Assembly: GCA_040752195.1 (NCBI GenBank)
Contig: JBFMFC010000003.1
Location: forward strand, 65,203-129,202
Direction: 5' to 3'
DNA: 64,000 nt
Source of the DNA: DSNY01 sp040752195
GTDB taxonomy: Bacteria > Pseudomonadota > Gammaproteobacteria > Burkholderiales > Burkholderiaceae_F
Below the pieces are notes generated by a model, which saw only the letters and a list, made by a program, of their open reading frames with translations, had not been told where the DNA came from and ran no database searches. Every line of letters starts with the position of its first letter. The stretch's first letter is position 1. The position numbers were made by a program, and so were the translations under genes. This document shows, in pieces, positions 35,792-43,781 of this stretch.

Positions 35792-36838
35792 ATGCACCGC
35801 TTACTGCGCAACGCCGCCTTTTTCGCCTGCACCTGCGCGCTGGTCCCCGGCGCCGCACTCGCGGGCACGCCGTACAAGATCGTCACCGCCTCCGAGCGCG
35901 GGACCTACATCCAGATCGGGCGCGATCTCGCGAAGTACGTCGCGCCCGCGGCCGACATCGATCTGGAGGTGCTGCCGTCGGCGGGCTCTTCGGAGAACGT
36001 GCAGCGGCTGCGCTACGAGCCGGGGGTGAAGTTCGCGCTGGTGCAGTCCGACGTCTATCAGGCCTACATCAACCAGGGCGCGAGCGGCCACGCGGAAGCG
36101 GCGCGCATCATCCGCCCGCTGCGCGTGATCCTGCCGCTGTACAACGAAGAGATCTACTTCATCGCGCGCGCCGACGCGCCGTACACGTTCGTCCACGAGA
36201 TCCGCGACGCGAAGATCAACGTCGGCCTGCTGCGCAGCGGCACCGCGATGTCGGCCACGACGCTGTACCGGCTGATGTTCGACCGCCCGCTGCCCGACGC
36301 CAACATCTCGTTCCTGTCGAACGAGGAGGCGCTCGCCCGGCTCGTCACGGACAAATCGGTCGACGTGGTCGTGGTCGTCGCGGGGCAACCCGCGAAGCTG
36401 CTGACCGACATGAAGCCCGAGGCGCGCGCGCTGATCAAGCTGCTGAAGCTCGACCCGAAGCACCCCGCGAGCCAGGCCGCGCTGAAGACCTACTTTCCGA
36501 CGAGCGTGCGCGCTTCGCTGCATCCGAATCTGCTGACCGAAGACGTGCCCGGGCTTGCGGTGAAAGCCTACCTCGTCACCTACGACTACAACCAGTCGGC
36601 CACGCAGGCGCGGCTGGCGCGCTTCGCGCGTTCGCTGTGCGAGAACTTCGGCACGCTGCAGGCCGAGGGGCACCCCAAGTGGAAGGAAGTCGAGCTGGCG
36701 ATGCCCGAACTCGGCCGCGGCTGGGCGTACTTTCCGCCGATCGCGCGCGAGTTCGAGCGCTGCGTCGCCGCCCGCGCCCAGCCCGCCAAGGCGAAGTCAT
36801 GCACGACCGAGCAGAAGATCCTGGGGCTGTGCGAGTAG
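35792..36838 (+). CDS. TAXI-family TRAP-type solute receptor, orphan
   Basis: This 348-residue periplasmic binding protein is of the TAXI family, which serves tripartite ATP-independent importers. The signal peptide is MHRLLRNAAFFACTCALVPGAALAG. The mature part shows YKIVTASERGTYIQIGRDLA and the ligand-pocket stretch INVGLLRSGTAMSATT. No TRAP membrane subunit gene is in the window, so the partner is elsewhere or the protein is a sensor. The C-terminal extension ends C-T-T-E-Q-K-I-L-G-L-C-E, echoing the upstream zinc-ribbon protein. AGGAAACT lies upstream of the ATG. Confidence 0.85.
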   Translation: MHRLLRNAAFFACTCALVPGAALAGTPYKIVTASERGTYIQIGRDLAKYVAPAADIDLEVLPSAGSSENVQRLRYEPGVKFALVQSDVYQAYINQGASGHAEAARIIRPLRVILPLYNEEIYFIARADAPYTFVHEIRDAKINVGLLRSGTAMSATTLYRLMFDRPLPDANISFLSNEEALARLVTDKSVDVVVVVAGQPAKLLTDMKPEARALIKLLKLDPKHPASQAALKTYFPTSVRASLHPNLLTEDVPGLAVKAYLVTYDYNQSATQARLARFARSLCENFGTLQAEGHPKWKEVELAMPELGRGWAYFPPIAREFERCVAARAQPAKAKSCTTEQKILGLCE

Positions 36839-36852
36839 CGGCGCGCGCCGCT
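36837..36852. other. 16-nt perfect palindrome overlapping two stop codons
   Basis: AGCGGCGC followed by GCGCCGCT spans the 12-nt gap between the convergent TAXI and glutathione peroxidase genes and includes bases of both stop codons. It could be a shared 3'-end hairpin, but there is no T-run. Confidence 0.4.
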
Positions 36853-37334
36853 CAGCCGAGCGCCTTTTCGATGTCGGCAGCGATGTCTTCGGGCTTGGTC
36901 GTCGGCGCGTAGCGCGCGATGACCTTTCCATCCCTGCCGATCAGGAACTTGGTGAAGTTCCACTTGATCGCTTCCGAACCGAGCAGCCCGGGTTTGGCCG
37001 ACGTCAGGTACTTGAACAGCGGATGCGCGTTCTCGCCGTTGACGTCGACCTTGGCGAACAGCGGGAACGTGACGCCGTAGTTCGTCTCGCAGAACTCGGC
37101 GATCTCCGACTCGGAGCCCGGCTCCTGCGCGCCGAACTGGTTGCACGGGAAGCCCAGCACGACAAAGCCGCGCTTGGCGAACCGCCGGTACAGCGCCTCG
37201 AGCCCCTTGTACTGCGGTGTAAAGCCGCACCGGCTCGCGGTGTTGACGATCAGCAGAACCTTGCCCTTGAAGTCGGCGAGCTTTTTCGGCTTGCCGTCGA
37301 GGGTCTTGGCCGAGAAGTCATAGACGGTCGGCAT
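36852..37334 (-). CDS. Glutathione peroxidase-family protein
   Basis: This 160-residue thiol peroxidase of the Gpx family reduces peroxides with a catalytic Cys, often using thioredoxin in bacteria. The active site is Cys36 in NTASRCGFTPQ, with partner residues in FPCNQFG (Gln66) and IKWNFTKFLI (Trp125). A further Cys in EFCETNYGV is the usual resolving position. The start is ATG at 37334. It lies 20 nt downstream of osmC on the same strand and is probably cotranscribed with it. Confidence 0.92.
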   Translation of the reverse strand: MPTVYDFSAKTLDGKPKKLADFKGKVLLIVNTASRCGFTPQYKGLEALYRRFAKRGFVVLGFPCNQFGAQEPGSESEIAEFCETNYGVTFPLFAKVDVNGENAHPLFKYLTSAKPGLLGSEAIKWNFTKFLIGRDGKVIARYAPTTKPEDIAADIEKALG

Positions 37335-37354
37335 ACGCGTCCCCGGTCGGCGGT

Positions 37355-37774
37355 TCAGACGACGAGCCTGGCGTTGAGCACGATGCGCGGCCCGGCGAGC
37401 GCTTTCGACACGGGGCAGCCCTGCTTGGCGGCTTCGGCGTGCTGCTGGAAGTCGGCCGCCGCCAGCCCGGGCACTTCGGCTTCGGTGGTCAGCTCGATCA
37501 GCTCGATCGCGGGCCCTTCGCCGAGGTGAACCGCAGCCGTGGTGTGGATGCGCTTGGGCGTGAAGCCCGCTTTCGTCAGCAGCGCCGACAGGAACATCGA
37601 ATAGCAGCCTGCGTGCGCCGCGCCGATCAGTTCCTCCGGATTGGTTCCTGGTCCGGACTCGAAGCGCGAAGCGAAGGTGAACGGCCCTTCGTAGGCCCCG
37701 CTGCCGAGCCGCATCGTCCCGGCGCCTTCCTTCAGCGTGCCCTTCCATTCGGCCGACGAGGTGCGTACCGTCAT
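37355..37774 (-). CDS. OsmC-family peroxiredoxin
   Basis: This 139-residue OsmC-type thiol peroxidase opens MTVRTSSAEWKGTLKEGAGT. The redox pair is Cys57 (GAAHAGCYSMF) and Cys120 (AKQGCPVSKAL), as in OsmC. The start has a very good ribosome site (AAGGAGG). It heads a two-gene peroxide-detoxification unit with the downstream glutathione peroxidase. OsmC rather than Ohr is favoured by the motif around Cys120. Confidence 0.92.
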   Translation of the reverse strand: MTVRTSSAEWKGTLKEGAGTMRLGSGAYEGPFTFASRFESGPGTNPEELIGAAHAGCYSMFLSALLTKAGFTPKRIHTTAAVHLGEGPAIELIELTTEAEVPGLAAADFQQHAEAAKQGCPVSKALAGPRIVLNARLVV

Positions 37775-37881
37775 GGCGTCCTCCTTGCGTCAGTCACCCG
37801 CCGACATCGTAGTACGCGCAGCGGCCGGCGCGCAGCGGCCAGCGTGCGGCGGGGAAGACCTGCCGGCTGACGGGAGGTCGT

Positions 37882-37901
37882 GCGCGGCGGAAGCGCCGCG
37901 C
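37882..37901 (-). terminator. Hairpin downstream of pilU
   Basis: Eight-base arms (GCGCGGCG and CGCCGCGC) with a four-base loop lie 9 nt after the pilU stop. No T-run follows, so intrinsic termination is uncertain. Confidence 0.4.
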
Positions 37902-37909
37902 CGCTGCGG

Positions 37910-39052
37910 TCAGCCCGCCAGCCCGAGGTGCTCGATGCCCTTGTGGATCCCCGCCACGCCGCCGTACAGCTTGGAGTTGAGCTTGATCTGCAGCCGCAGA
38001 TCGTTGACGGAGTCGGCGTTGCGCAGCGCATCCTCGTACGAGATCAGTTCGCGCTCGTGCAGATCGAACAGCGCCTGGTCGAACGTCTGCATGCCCTGCT
38101 CGCGCGAGCGCTTCATCACATCCTTGATCTCGTGCACTTCGCCCTTGAAAATCAGGTCCGAGATCAGCGGCGAGTTGAGCATGATCTCGACTGCGGGAAT
38201 GCGGCCCTTGCGGTCCTTGAACGCAACGAGCCGCTGCGAAATCATCGCGCGCAGGTTCAGCGACAGATCCATCAGAAGCTGGCTGCGCCTGTCCTCGGGG
38301 AAGAAGTTGATCACGCGGTCGAGCGCCTGATTGGTGCTGTTCGCGTGCAGCGTGCACATCACCAGGTGGCCGGTCTCGGCGAAAGCGATCGCGTGCTCCA
38401 TCGTTTCGCGGTCGCGCACCTCGCCGATCAGGATCACGTCGGGCGCCTGCCGCAGCGTGTTCTTCAGCGCCACGCTCCAGCTGTCGCAGTCCACGCCGAC
38501 CTCGCGCTGCGTGATGATGCAGTTCTTGTGCGGATGGACGTACTCGATCGGGTCCTCGATCGTGATGATGTGGCCCTGGCTGTTCTCGTTGCGGTAGCCG
38601 ACCATCGCGGCGAGCGTGGTCGACTTGCCCGAACCGGTTGCGCCGACCACCATCACGATGCCGCGCTTGGCCATCGCCAGCTCGTTGATCAGCGTCGGCA
38701 GGTTCAGCTCCTCGACCGTCGGGATCCGGTCGGCAATCGTCCGGAAGACGATGCCGACCTTGCCCTGCTGCACGAACGCGGAGACGCGGAAGCGGCCGAT
38801 CCCGGTCGGGTTGATCGCGAAGTTGCACTCCTTGGTCGCCTCGAACTCGGCGGCCTGGCGGTCGTTCATGATCGCTCGCACCAGCTCCGCGGTGTGCTGC
38901 GCCGTCAGCGGCTGATTCGACACCGGCAGCACGCGGCCGTCGAGCTTGAACGCGGGCGGGAAATCGGCGGTGATGAAAAGGTCCGAGCCCTTCTTCGTCA
39001 GCAGCAGACGCAGCAGGTCGTGGACGAATCGTGTGGCCTGGTCGCGTTCCAT
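37910..39052 (-). CDS. pilU: Twitching motility ATPase PilU
   Basis: This 380-residue retraction ATPase works with PilT in depolymerising type IV pili. Walker A is GATGSGKST, followed by the Asp box EDPIEYVHPHK and the His box THLVMCTLHAN-like segment GHLVMCTLHANSTNQ. The C-terminus (DLRLQIKLNSKLYGGV) is diagnostic of PilU rather than PilT. It lies 37 nt after pilT on the same strand. A ribosome site (GAGGGG) precedes the ATG. Confidence 0.95.
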   Translation of the reverse strand: MERDQATRFVHDLLRLLLTKKGSDLFITADFPPAFKLDGRVLPVSNQPLTAQHTAELVRAIMNDRQAAEFEATKECNFAINPTGIGRFRVSAFVQQGKVGIVFRTIADRIPTVEELNLPTLINELAMAKRGIVMVVGATGSGKSTTLAAMVGYRNENSQGHIITIEDPIEYVHPHKNCIITQREVGVDCDSWSVALKNTLRQAPDVILIGEVRDRETMEHAIAFAETGHLVMCTLHANSTNQALDRVINFFPEDRRSQLLMDLSLNLRAMISQRLVAFKDRKGRIPAVEIMLNSPLISDLIFKGEVHEIKDVMKRSREQGMQTFDQALFDLHERELISYEDALRNADSVNDLRLQIKLNSKLYGGVAGIHKGIEHLGLAG

Positions 39053-39089
39053 GGAAGCCCCTCAGTGTTTCGCCGCGTCTCGCGGGCGC

Positions 39090-40133
39090 CTAGCCGACAA
39101 AGCTCTCCGGCGACTTCGCGTACTGGCGCGCCTCCGCCGCCGACACGATGTTGCGCCGGACCAGGTCCATCATGCACTGGTCGAGCGTCTGCATGCCGAA
39201 CTGGCTGCCGGTCTGGATCATCGAGTACATCTGCGCGACCTTGTTTTCGCGGATCAGGTTGCGGATCGCGGGCGTGCCGACCATGATCTCGTGCGCTGCG
39301 ACGCGCCCGCTGCCGTCCTTGATCTTCAGCAGCGCCTGCGAGATCACCGCGACGAGCGACTCCGACAGCATCGCGCGCACCATTTCCTTCTCGGCGGCCG
39401 GGAACACGTCGACGACGCGGTCGATCGTCTTCGCGGCGCTCGACGTGTGCAGCGTGCCGAACACCAGGTGGCCGGTCTCGGCGGCGGTGAGCGCCAAGCG
39501 GATCGTCTCCAGGTCTCGCAGCTCGCCGACCAGTACGACGTCGGGGTCCTCGCGCAGCGCGCTGCGCAGCGCGTTGGCGAAGGACAGCGTGTGCGGGCCG
39601 ACCTCGCGCTGGTTGATCACGCACTTGCGCGACTCGTGGACGAACTCGATCGGGTCCTCGATCGTCAGCACGTGGCCGTACAGGTTGTTGTTGACGTGGT
39701 CGACCATCGCCGCGAGCGTCGTGGACTTGCCCGAGCCGGTCGGACCGGTCACCAGCACCAGCCCGCGCGGCTTCAGCGCGAACTCGGCGAACACGCGCGG
39801 CGCCTGCAACTCTTCCAGCGACAGCACGCGCGACGGGATCGTGCGCAGCACCGCGGCGGCGCCGCGATCCTGGTTGAACGCGTTGACGCGAAAACGGGCG
39901 AGCCCGGGCAGATCGAACGAGAAGTCGCACTCGAGATGTTCGTCGAACATCTTGCGCTGCGCGTCGTTCATGATGTCGTAGATCATCGCGTGCACGTCCT
40001 TGTGCTCCAGGGGCGGCAGGTTGATGCGGCGTACGTCGCCGTGCACGCGGATCATCGGCGGCAGGCCCGCGGACAGGTGCAGGTCGGACGCCTTATTCTT
40101 GACGGAGAATGCGAGCAGTTCGGAGATGTCCAT
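39090..40133 (-). CDS. pilT: Twitching motility ATPase PilT
   Basis: This 347-residue hexameric retraction motor is expected to power pilus disassembly. Walker A is GPTGSGKST at residues 130-138, with the acidic box EDPIEFVHES and the GHLVFGTLHTSSAAKT motif. The PilT-specific AIRNLIRENKVAQM motif is intact. It is the first gene of the pilTU unit, divergent from yggS over a 164-nt gap. The structural pilus genes are at 3974-10815, some 29 kb away. Confidence 0.96.
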   Translation of the reverse strand: MDISELLAFSVKNKASDLHLSAGLPPMIRVHGDVRRINLPPLEHKDVHAMIYDIMNDAQRKMFDEHLECDFSFDLPGLARFRVNAFNQDRGAAAVLRTIPSRVLSLEELQAPRVFAEFALKPRGLVLVTGPTGSGKSTTLAAMVDHVNNNLYGHVLTIEDPIEFVHESRKCVINQREVGPHTLSFANALRSALREDPDVVLVGELRDLETIRLALTAAETGHLVFGTLHTSSAAKTIDRVVDVFPAAEKEMVRAMLSESLVAVISQALLKIKDGSGRVAAHEIMVGTPAIRNLIRENKVAQMYSMIQTGSQFGMQTLDQCMMDLVRRNIVSAAEARQYAKSPESFVG

Positions 40134-40297
40134 CGGCGGTGCTTCGTAGAGGATCGTTTGGACGATCGCGCCGGCTCGGCGTGACGCCCGCTGGGTCAGA
40201 CGGCTGCGTTCGGGGCAGCCACGCGCATTGTCCGGCGCCTTCCCGCCGCTCCAAACATCGGAAAAGACAAGCGTCCAGAGGGAATTTCGAAACCATT

Positions 40298-41005
40298 ATG
40301 TCCAGTTTGGACGAACCGCTGCAAGCCGCGCTGGCGCGCGTGCACGAACGGATTAGCGCCGCCGCGCGCGCCGCCGGCCGCGACCCCGGCGAAATCGCGC
40401 TGCTGGCCGTCAGCAAAGCCTTTCCGGCCGAAGCGGTGATCGCCGCGGCGCGTGCCGGCCAGCGCCGGTTCGGCGAGAGCTATGTCCAGGAGGCCGTCGA
40501 CAAGATCGCGCAAGTCCGCGCGCTGGCGCCCGACCTCGCCCTCGAATGGCACTTCATCGGCCCGATCCAGAGCAACAAGACGCGCCTGATCGCCGAACAC
40601 TTCGACTGGGTCCACTCGGTCGACCGCCTAAAGATCGCGCAACGGCTGTCGCAGCAGCGCCCGGCCGACCGGCCCCCGCTCCAGGTCCTCATCCAGGTCA
40701 ACGTGAGCGGCGAAGCGAGCAAGCGCGGCGTGGCACCGGCCGAAGCGGGCACGCTGGCGCAGGCGGTGGCGCAGCTGCCGCGGCTGCGACTGCGCGGCTT
40801 GATGGCGATCCCGGAACCCGAGCAGGAGCGGGAACGGCAGCGCGCGCCATTCGCGCGGCTGCGCGAGTTGCTCGAACGCCTTCGACGCGAAGGCCTTGCG
40901 GTGGACACGCTGTCGATGGGCATGTCGGCCGATCTCGAGGCCGCCATCGCCGAAGGGGCGACGATCGTGCGGGTCGGCACCGCGATCTTCGGGGAGCGGA
41001 CATGA
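40298..41005 (+). CDS. YggS-family PLP homeostasis protein
   Basis: This 235-residue fold-type III pyridoxal-phosphate protein (PLPBP/YggS) is involved in vitamin B6 and amino-acid balance. The PLP lysine lies in LLAVSKAFP. Other marks are FGESYVQEA, WHFIGPIQSNKTR and LSMGMSADLEAAIAEG. The ATG at 40298 gives the standard N-terminus; an upstream open frame has no similarity. It begins a three-gene unit with an unrecognised gene and proC, joined by 4-nt overlaps at both junctions. Confidence 0.93.
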   Translation: MSSLDEPLQAALARVHERISAAARAAGRDPGEIALLAVSKAFPAEAVIAAARAGQRRFGESYVQEAVDKIAQVRALAPDLALEWHFIGPIQSNKTRLIAEHFDWVHSVDRLKIAQRLSQQRPADRPPLQVLIQVNVSGEASKRGVAPAEAGTLAQAVAQLPRLRLRGLMAIPEPEQERERQRAPFARLRELLERLRREGLAVDTLSMGMSADLEAAIAEGATIVRVGTAIFGERT

Positions 41006-41907
41006 GCGAACGGCGATCTGACGCGGCGGCCGAACTCGACGAGATCGACCGTATCCATGACGACGATCCCGCCGAGGCCGCCCGCCGCCTGCGCGGACTC
41101 GACGCGTCGGATTTGCCGGCGCAGCGCCTGGGGGCGTTGGCTTTCCTGCTCAACCACGTGCTCGGCGAAATGCTCGGCGCCTGGCGCGAGGCCGCGCTGC
41201 GCGCCGCGGCGCTGGCCGCACGCGACGATGCGCCCGTGGCCGTGCTGCGGCACTGGGCGGCCGCCGCGCTGCTCGCCGCAGACGATGCCATGGCCGAGCG
41301 CGCGCGATCGCGGCTGGCTGAACGCGCGCAGGTCGACGCTGCGATCGCCGCGGCGCTCGCGCGCGTCGCGGCATGGAACTTCGTGGTCGACGTCGAACGC
41401 GACGCCGGCGCATTCGCCGCCCTCGCCCGATCGGCGCCCGGCTTCCCCCCGAGCGCGCTCGATGCGGGCTTTGCGGCGTCGTTCAACAACGTCACCGTCG
41501 CCCTGATGGAAAAGCTCGCGGGGCGCACGCTCGACCAAGCGCAGCGTGACGCGTTGAAGCAGGGCGCGCAGGCTGCGCGTGCATTCTGGCTGCGCGCCGG
41601 CGGATGGGTCGAGGACGAGCGCTCCGACTACCTGCACGCAAAGGTCGCGCTGCGGCTCGGCGACGCGCAGGCGGCAGCGGCCGCGGCCGAAGCCGCGCTC
41701 GCCGTCGTCGCTGCCAACGGCGGCGATGCGGTCGAGCGTGCATTCCTGCTGCAGCCGCTCGCAGCCGCGCGTGCGGCGCTGGGCGACCATGCGGACGCAG
41801 CGAGGCTGCGGTCGGAGGCGACTGCACTGGCGGCCGCTTTCGACACGGGCCTGCGGCGTCTGATCGAGCGGGATGCAGCGGAACTGTTTGCACAGGAACA
41901 TCCATGA
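41002..41907 (+). CDS. Uncharacterised alpha-helical protein between yggS and proC
   Basis: I do not recognise this 301-residue protein. It is Ala-rich and almost wholly alpha-helical by composition, with repeated helix pairs (RSDYLHAKVALRLGDAQAAAAAAEAALAVV-type) that resemble tetratricopeptide repeats. There is no signal peptide or membrane segment, so it is probably cytoplasmic. It overlaps yggS and proC by 4 nt on each side, so it is translated with them and may take part in the same amino-acid or B6 function. That is inference from context only. Confidence 0.75.
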   Translation: MSERRSDAAAELDEIDRIHDDDPAEAARRLRGLDASDLPAQRLGALAFLLNHVLGEMLGAWREAALRAAALAARDDAPVAVLRHWAAAALLAADDAMAERARSRLAERAQVDAAIAAALARVAAWNFVVDVERDAGAFAALARSAPGFPPSALDAGFAASFNNVTVALMEKLAGRTLDQAQRDALKQGAQAARAFWLRAGGWVEDERSDYLHAKVALRLGDAQAAAAAAEAALAVVAANGGDAVERAFLLQPLAAARAALGDHADAARLRSEATALAAAFDTGLRRLIERDAAELFAQEHP

Positions 41908-42722
41908 ACGACAACGCGCGCATCGCATTCATCGGCGGCGGAAACATGGCGTCGGCGCTGATCGGCGGACTGATTCAGAAGGGGCAGCGGCCGCACGATC
42001 TGCTGGCGGTGGAGATCGACGCCGCGCGGCGCGAGGCGCTCGCGCGCGCCTTCGGCATCGAGGTCGCGCCTGCGCCGGACGCACGGCTCGCCCGCTTCGA
42101 CGTGCTCGTTCTCGCCGTCAAGCCGCAGCAGATGAGGGAAGCGTGCAGCGCGCTGCGACCCTTCGTCGGGCAGCAACTCGTGCTGTCGATCGCCGCCGGC
42201 ATCCGGATCGCCGATCTCGCGCGCTGGCTCGGCACCGACCGGATCGTGCGCGCGATGCCGAACACGCCGGCGCTGATCGGTCGCGGCATCGCCGGCCTCG
42301 CGGCCGGGCGCGCAGTCACGCCGGCGCAGCGCGAGCAGGCGACGCAGATCCTGCAAGCGGTCGGCACGGTCGTCTGGCTCGACGACGAGACGCAACTCGA
42401 CGCGGTGACCGCAATCTCCGGCAGTGGTCCCGCCTACGTCTTCTACTTCATCGAGGCGCTGATCGAGGCCGGACGCGCCATGGGCCTGTCGGACGAGCCG
42501 TCGCGGCGCTTGGCGATCGAAACGCTGGTCGGCGCGTCGCACCTGGCGGCCGAGTCGGGCGAACCGCCGGAGGTGTTGCGCGCTCGCGTGACCTCGAAGG
42601 GCGGAACGACCGCCGCCGCGATCGAATCGATGGACGCCGATCAGATCAAGGCGAAGATCGTCGCGGCCGTGCGCGCCGCGCAGCGTCGCGCCGCCGAGCT
42701 GGGCGACGAATTCGGCAAGTGA
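41904..42722 (+). CDS. proC: Pyrroline-5-carboxylate reductase
   Basis: This 272-residue enzyme performs the last step of proline synthesis, reducing pyrroline-5-carboxylate with NAD(P)H. The Rossmann start is IAFIGGGNMASALIGGL. Family marks are VLAVKPQQM, RAMPNTPALIG, the ISGSGPAYVFYFIEAL segment and the C-terminal VTSKGGTTAAAI. The ATG at 41904 has AGGAA upstream and overlaps the previous stop by 4 nt. It is the last gene of the yggS unit and convergent with ubiA. Confidence 0.96.
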   Translation: MNDNARIAFIGGGNMASALIGGLIQKGQRPHDLLAVEIDAARREALARAFGIEVAPAPDARLARFDVLVLAVKPQQMREACSALRPFVGQQLVLSIAAGIRIADLARWLGTDRIVRAMPNTPALIGRGIAGLAAGRAVTPAQREQATQILQAVGTVVWLDDETQLDAVTAISGSGPAYVFYFIEALIEAGRAMGLSDEPSRRLAIETLVGASHLAAESGEPPEVLRARVTSKGGTTAAAIESMDADQIKAKIVAAVRAAQRRAAELGDEFGK

Positions 42723-42781
42723 CGGTCGTTCGGGTTGCGACTTGACCCGTCGGCGTCTCGCGCGCGGATCCGCGGCCGCGC

Positions 42782-43654
42782 TTACCTGAGCGCGTAGTCC
42801 AACGCGACGCCTGCAAAGACCGCGAAGCCGACCCACTGGTTGTGGCGGAAGGCGCGGAAGCAGTCAGCGCGGGCGCGGCCGCGGATCAGCACGTAGTGGT
42901 AGACGACGCAGCCGAGCGCGGCGGCCCAGCCGAGGTAAAACGGCCAGCGCGCGCCGATCGCCGCGCCGACGACCAGCAGCAGCGACAGGTGCGCGCCGTA
43001 GCAGAACATCACGGCGGCGACATCGGCGCGGCCGAACAGGATCGCCGACGAGCGCAACCCGATGCGGATGTCGTCGTCGCGGTCGACCATCGCGTACTCG
43101 GTGTCGTACGCGACGACCCAGAACAGGTTCGCCGCGAACAGCCACCAGCCGATCGTCGGTACGTGCCCGAGCGCGGCCGCGAACGCCATCGGGATGCCGA
43201 ACGAGAAAGCGATCGCGAGATAGGCCTGCGGCAACGGGAAAAAGCGCTTGAAGAAAGGATAGGTCGTCGCCACGGTCACGCCGACCACGGCCAGCCAGAA
43301 GGTCAGCGCGTTCAGCGGGACCAGCAGCAGCGCGGCGAGCAGCAGCAACACCACTGCGACGGCGACTGCTTCCAGCGGCGACACGGCGCCGCTGGAGACG
43401 ACGCGGTCCGCGGTGCGTTTGACGTGGCCGTCGAAGTCGCGGTCGGCCACATCGTTGATCGCGCAGCCGGCGGACCGCGTCAGCAGCGTCCCCAGCACGA
43501 AGATGGCAAGCAGCCACGCCGGCGGCCGGCCGTCGGTGGCGATCCACAGCGCGGTCAGCGTCGGCCACAGCAGCAGCAGCGTCCCGACCGGCTTGTCAAG
43601 GCGGATCAGCCGCACGTACAGGCTCAGGCGGCGGATCGGGTCGACGGTGGTCAT
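42782..43654 (-). CDS. ubiA: 4-hydroxybenzoate polyprenyltransferase
   Basis: This 290-residue integral membrane prenyltransferase attaches the polyprenyl tail to 4-hydroxybenzoate in ubiquinone synthesis. The first Asp-rich motif is NDVADRDFD (Asn67 to Asp75) and the second is DTEYAMVDRDDD. About nine membrane helices are present. The early RLDKPVGTLLLLWPTL is typical of UbiA. It is convergent with proC and divergent from the ugp operon. Confidence 0.95.
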   Translation of the reverse strand: MTTVDPIRRLSLYVRLIRLDKPVGTLLLLWPTLTALWIATDGRPPAWLLAIFVLGTLLTRSAGCAINDVADRDFDGHVKRTADRVVSSGAVSPLEAVAVAVVLLLLAALLLVPLNALTFWLAVVGVTVATTYPFFKRFFPLPQAYLAIAFSFGIPMAFAAALGHVPTIGWWLFAANLFWVVAYDTEYAMVDRDDDIRIGLRSSAILFGRADVAAVMFCYGAHLSLLLVVGAAIGARWPFYLGWAAALGCVVYHYVLIRGRARADCFRAFRHNQWVGFAVFAGVALDYALR

Positions 43655-43781
43655 TCGGGATCTGGCGCGGACGCCACGTGCTGCAATGCGCTGATTTGCG
43701 TTGAACGGCCGGGGGCGCTTATCGTAACAGCCGCGTCAAAGAACAAGCCCAACATCCACGCTTCACGTCAGGAGACCCTCA

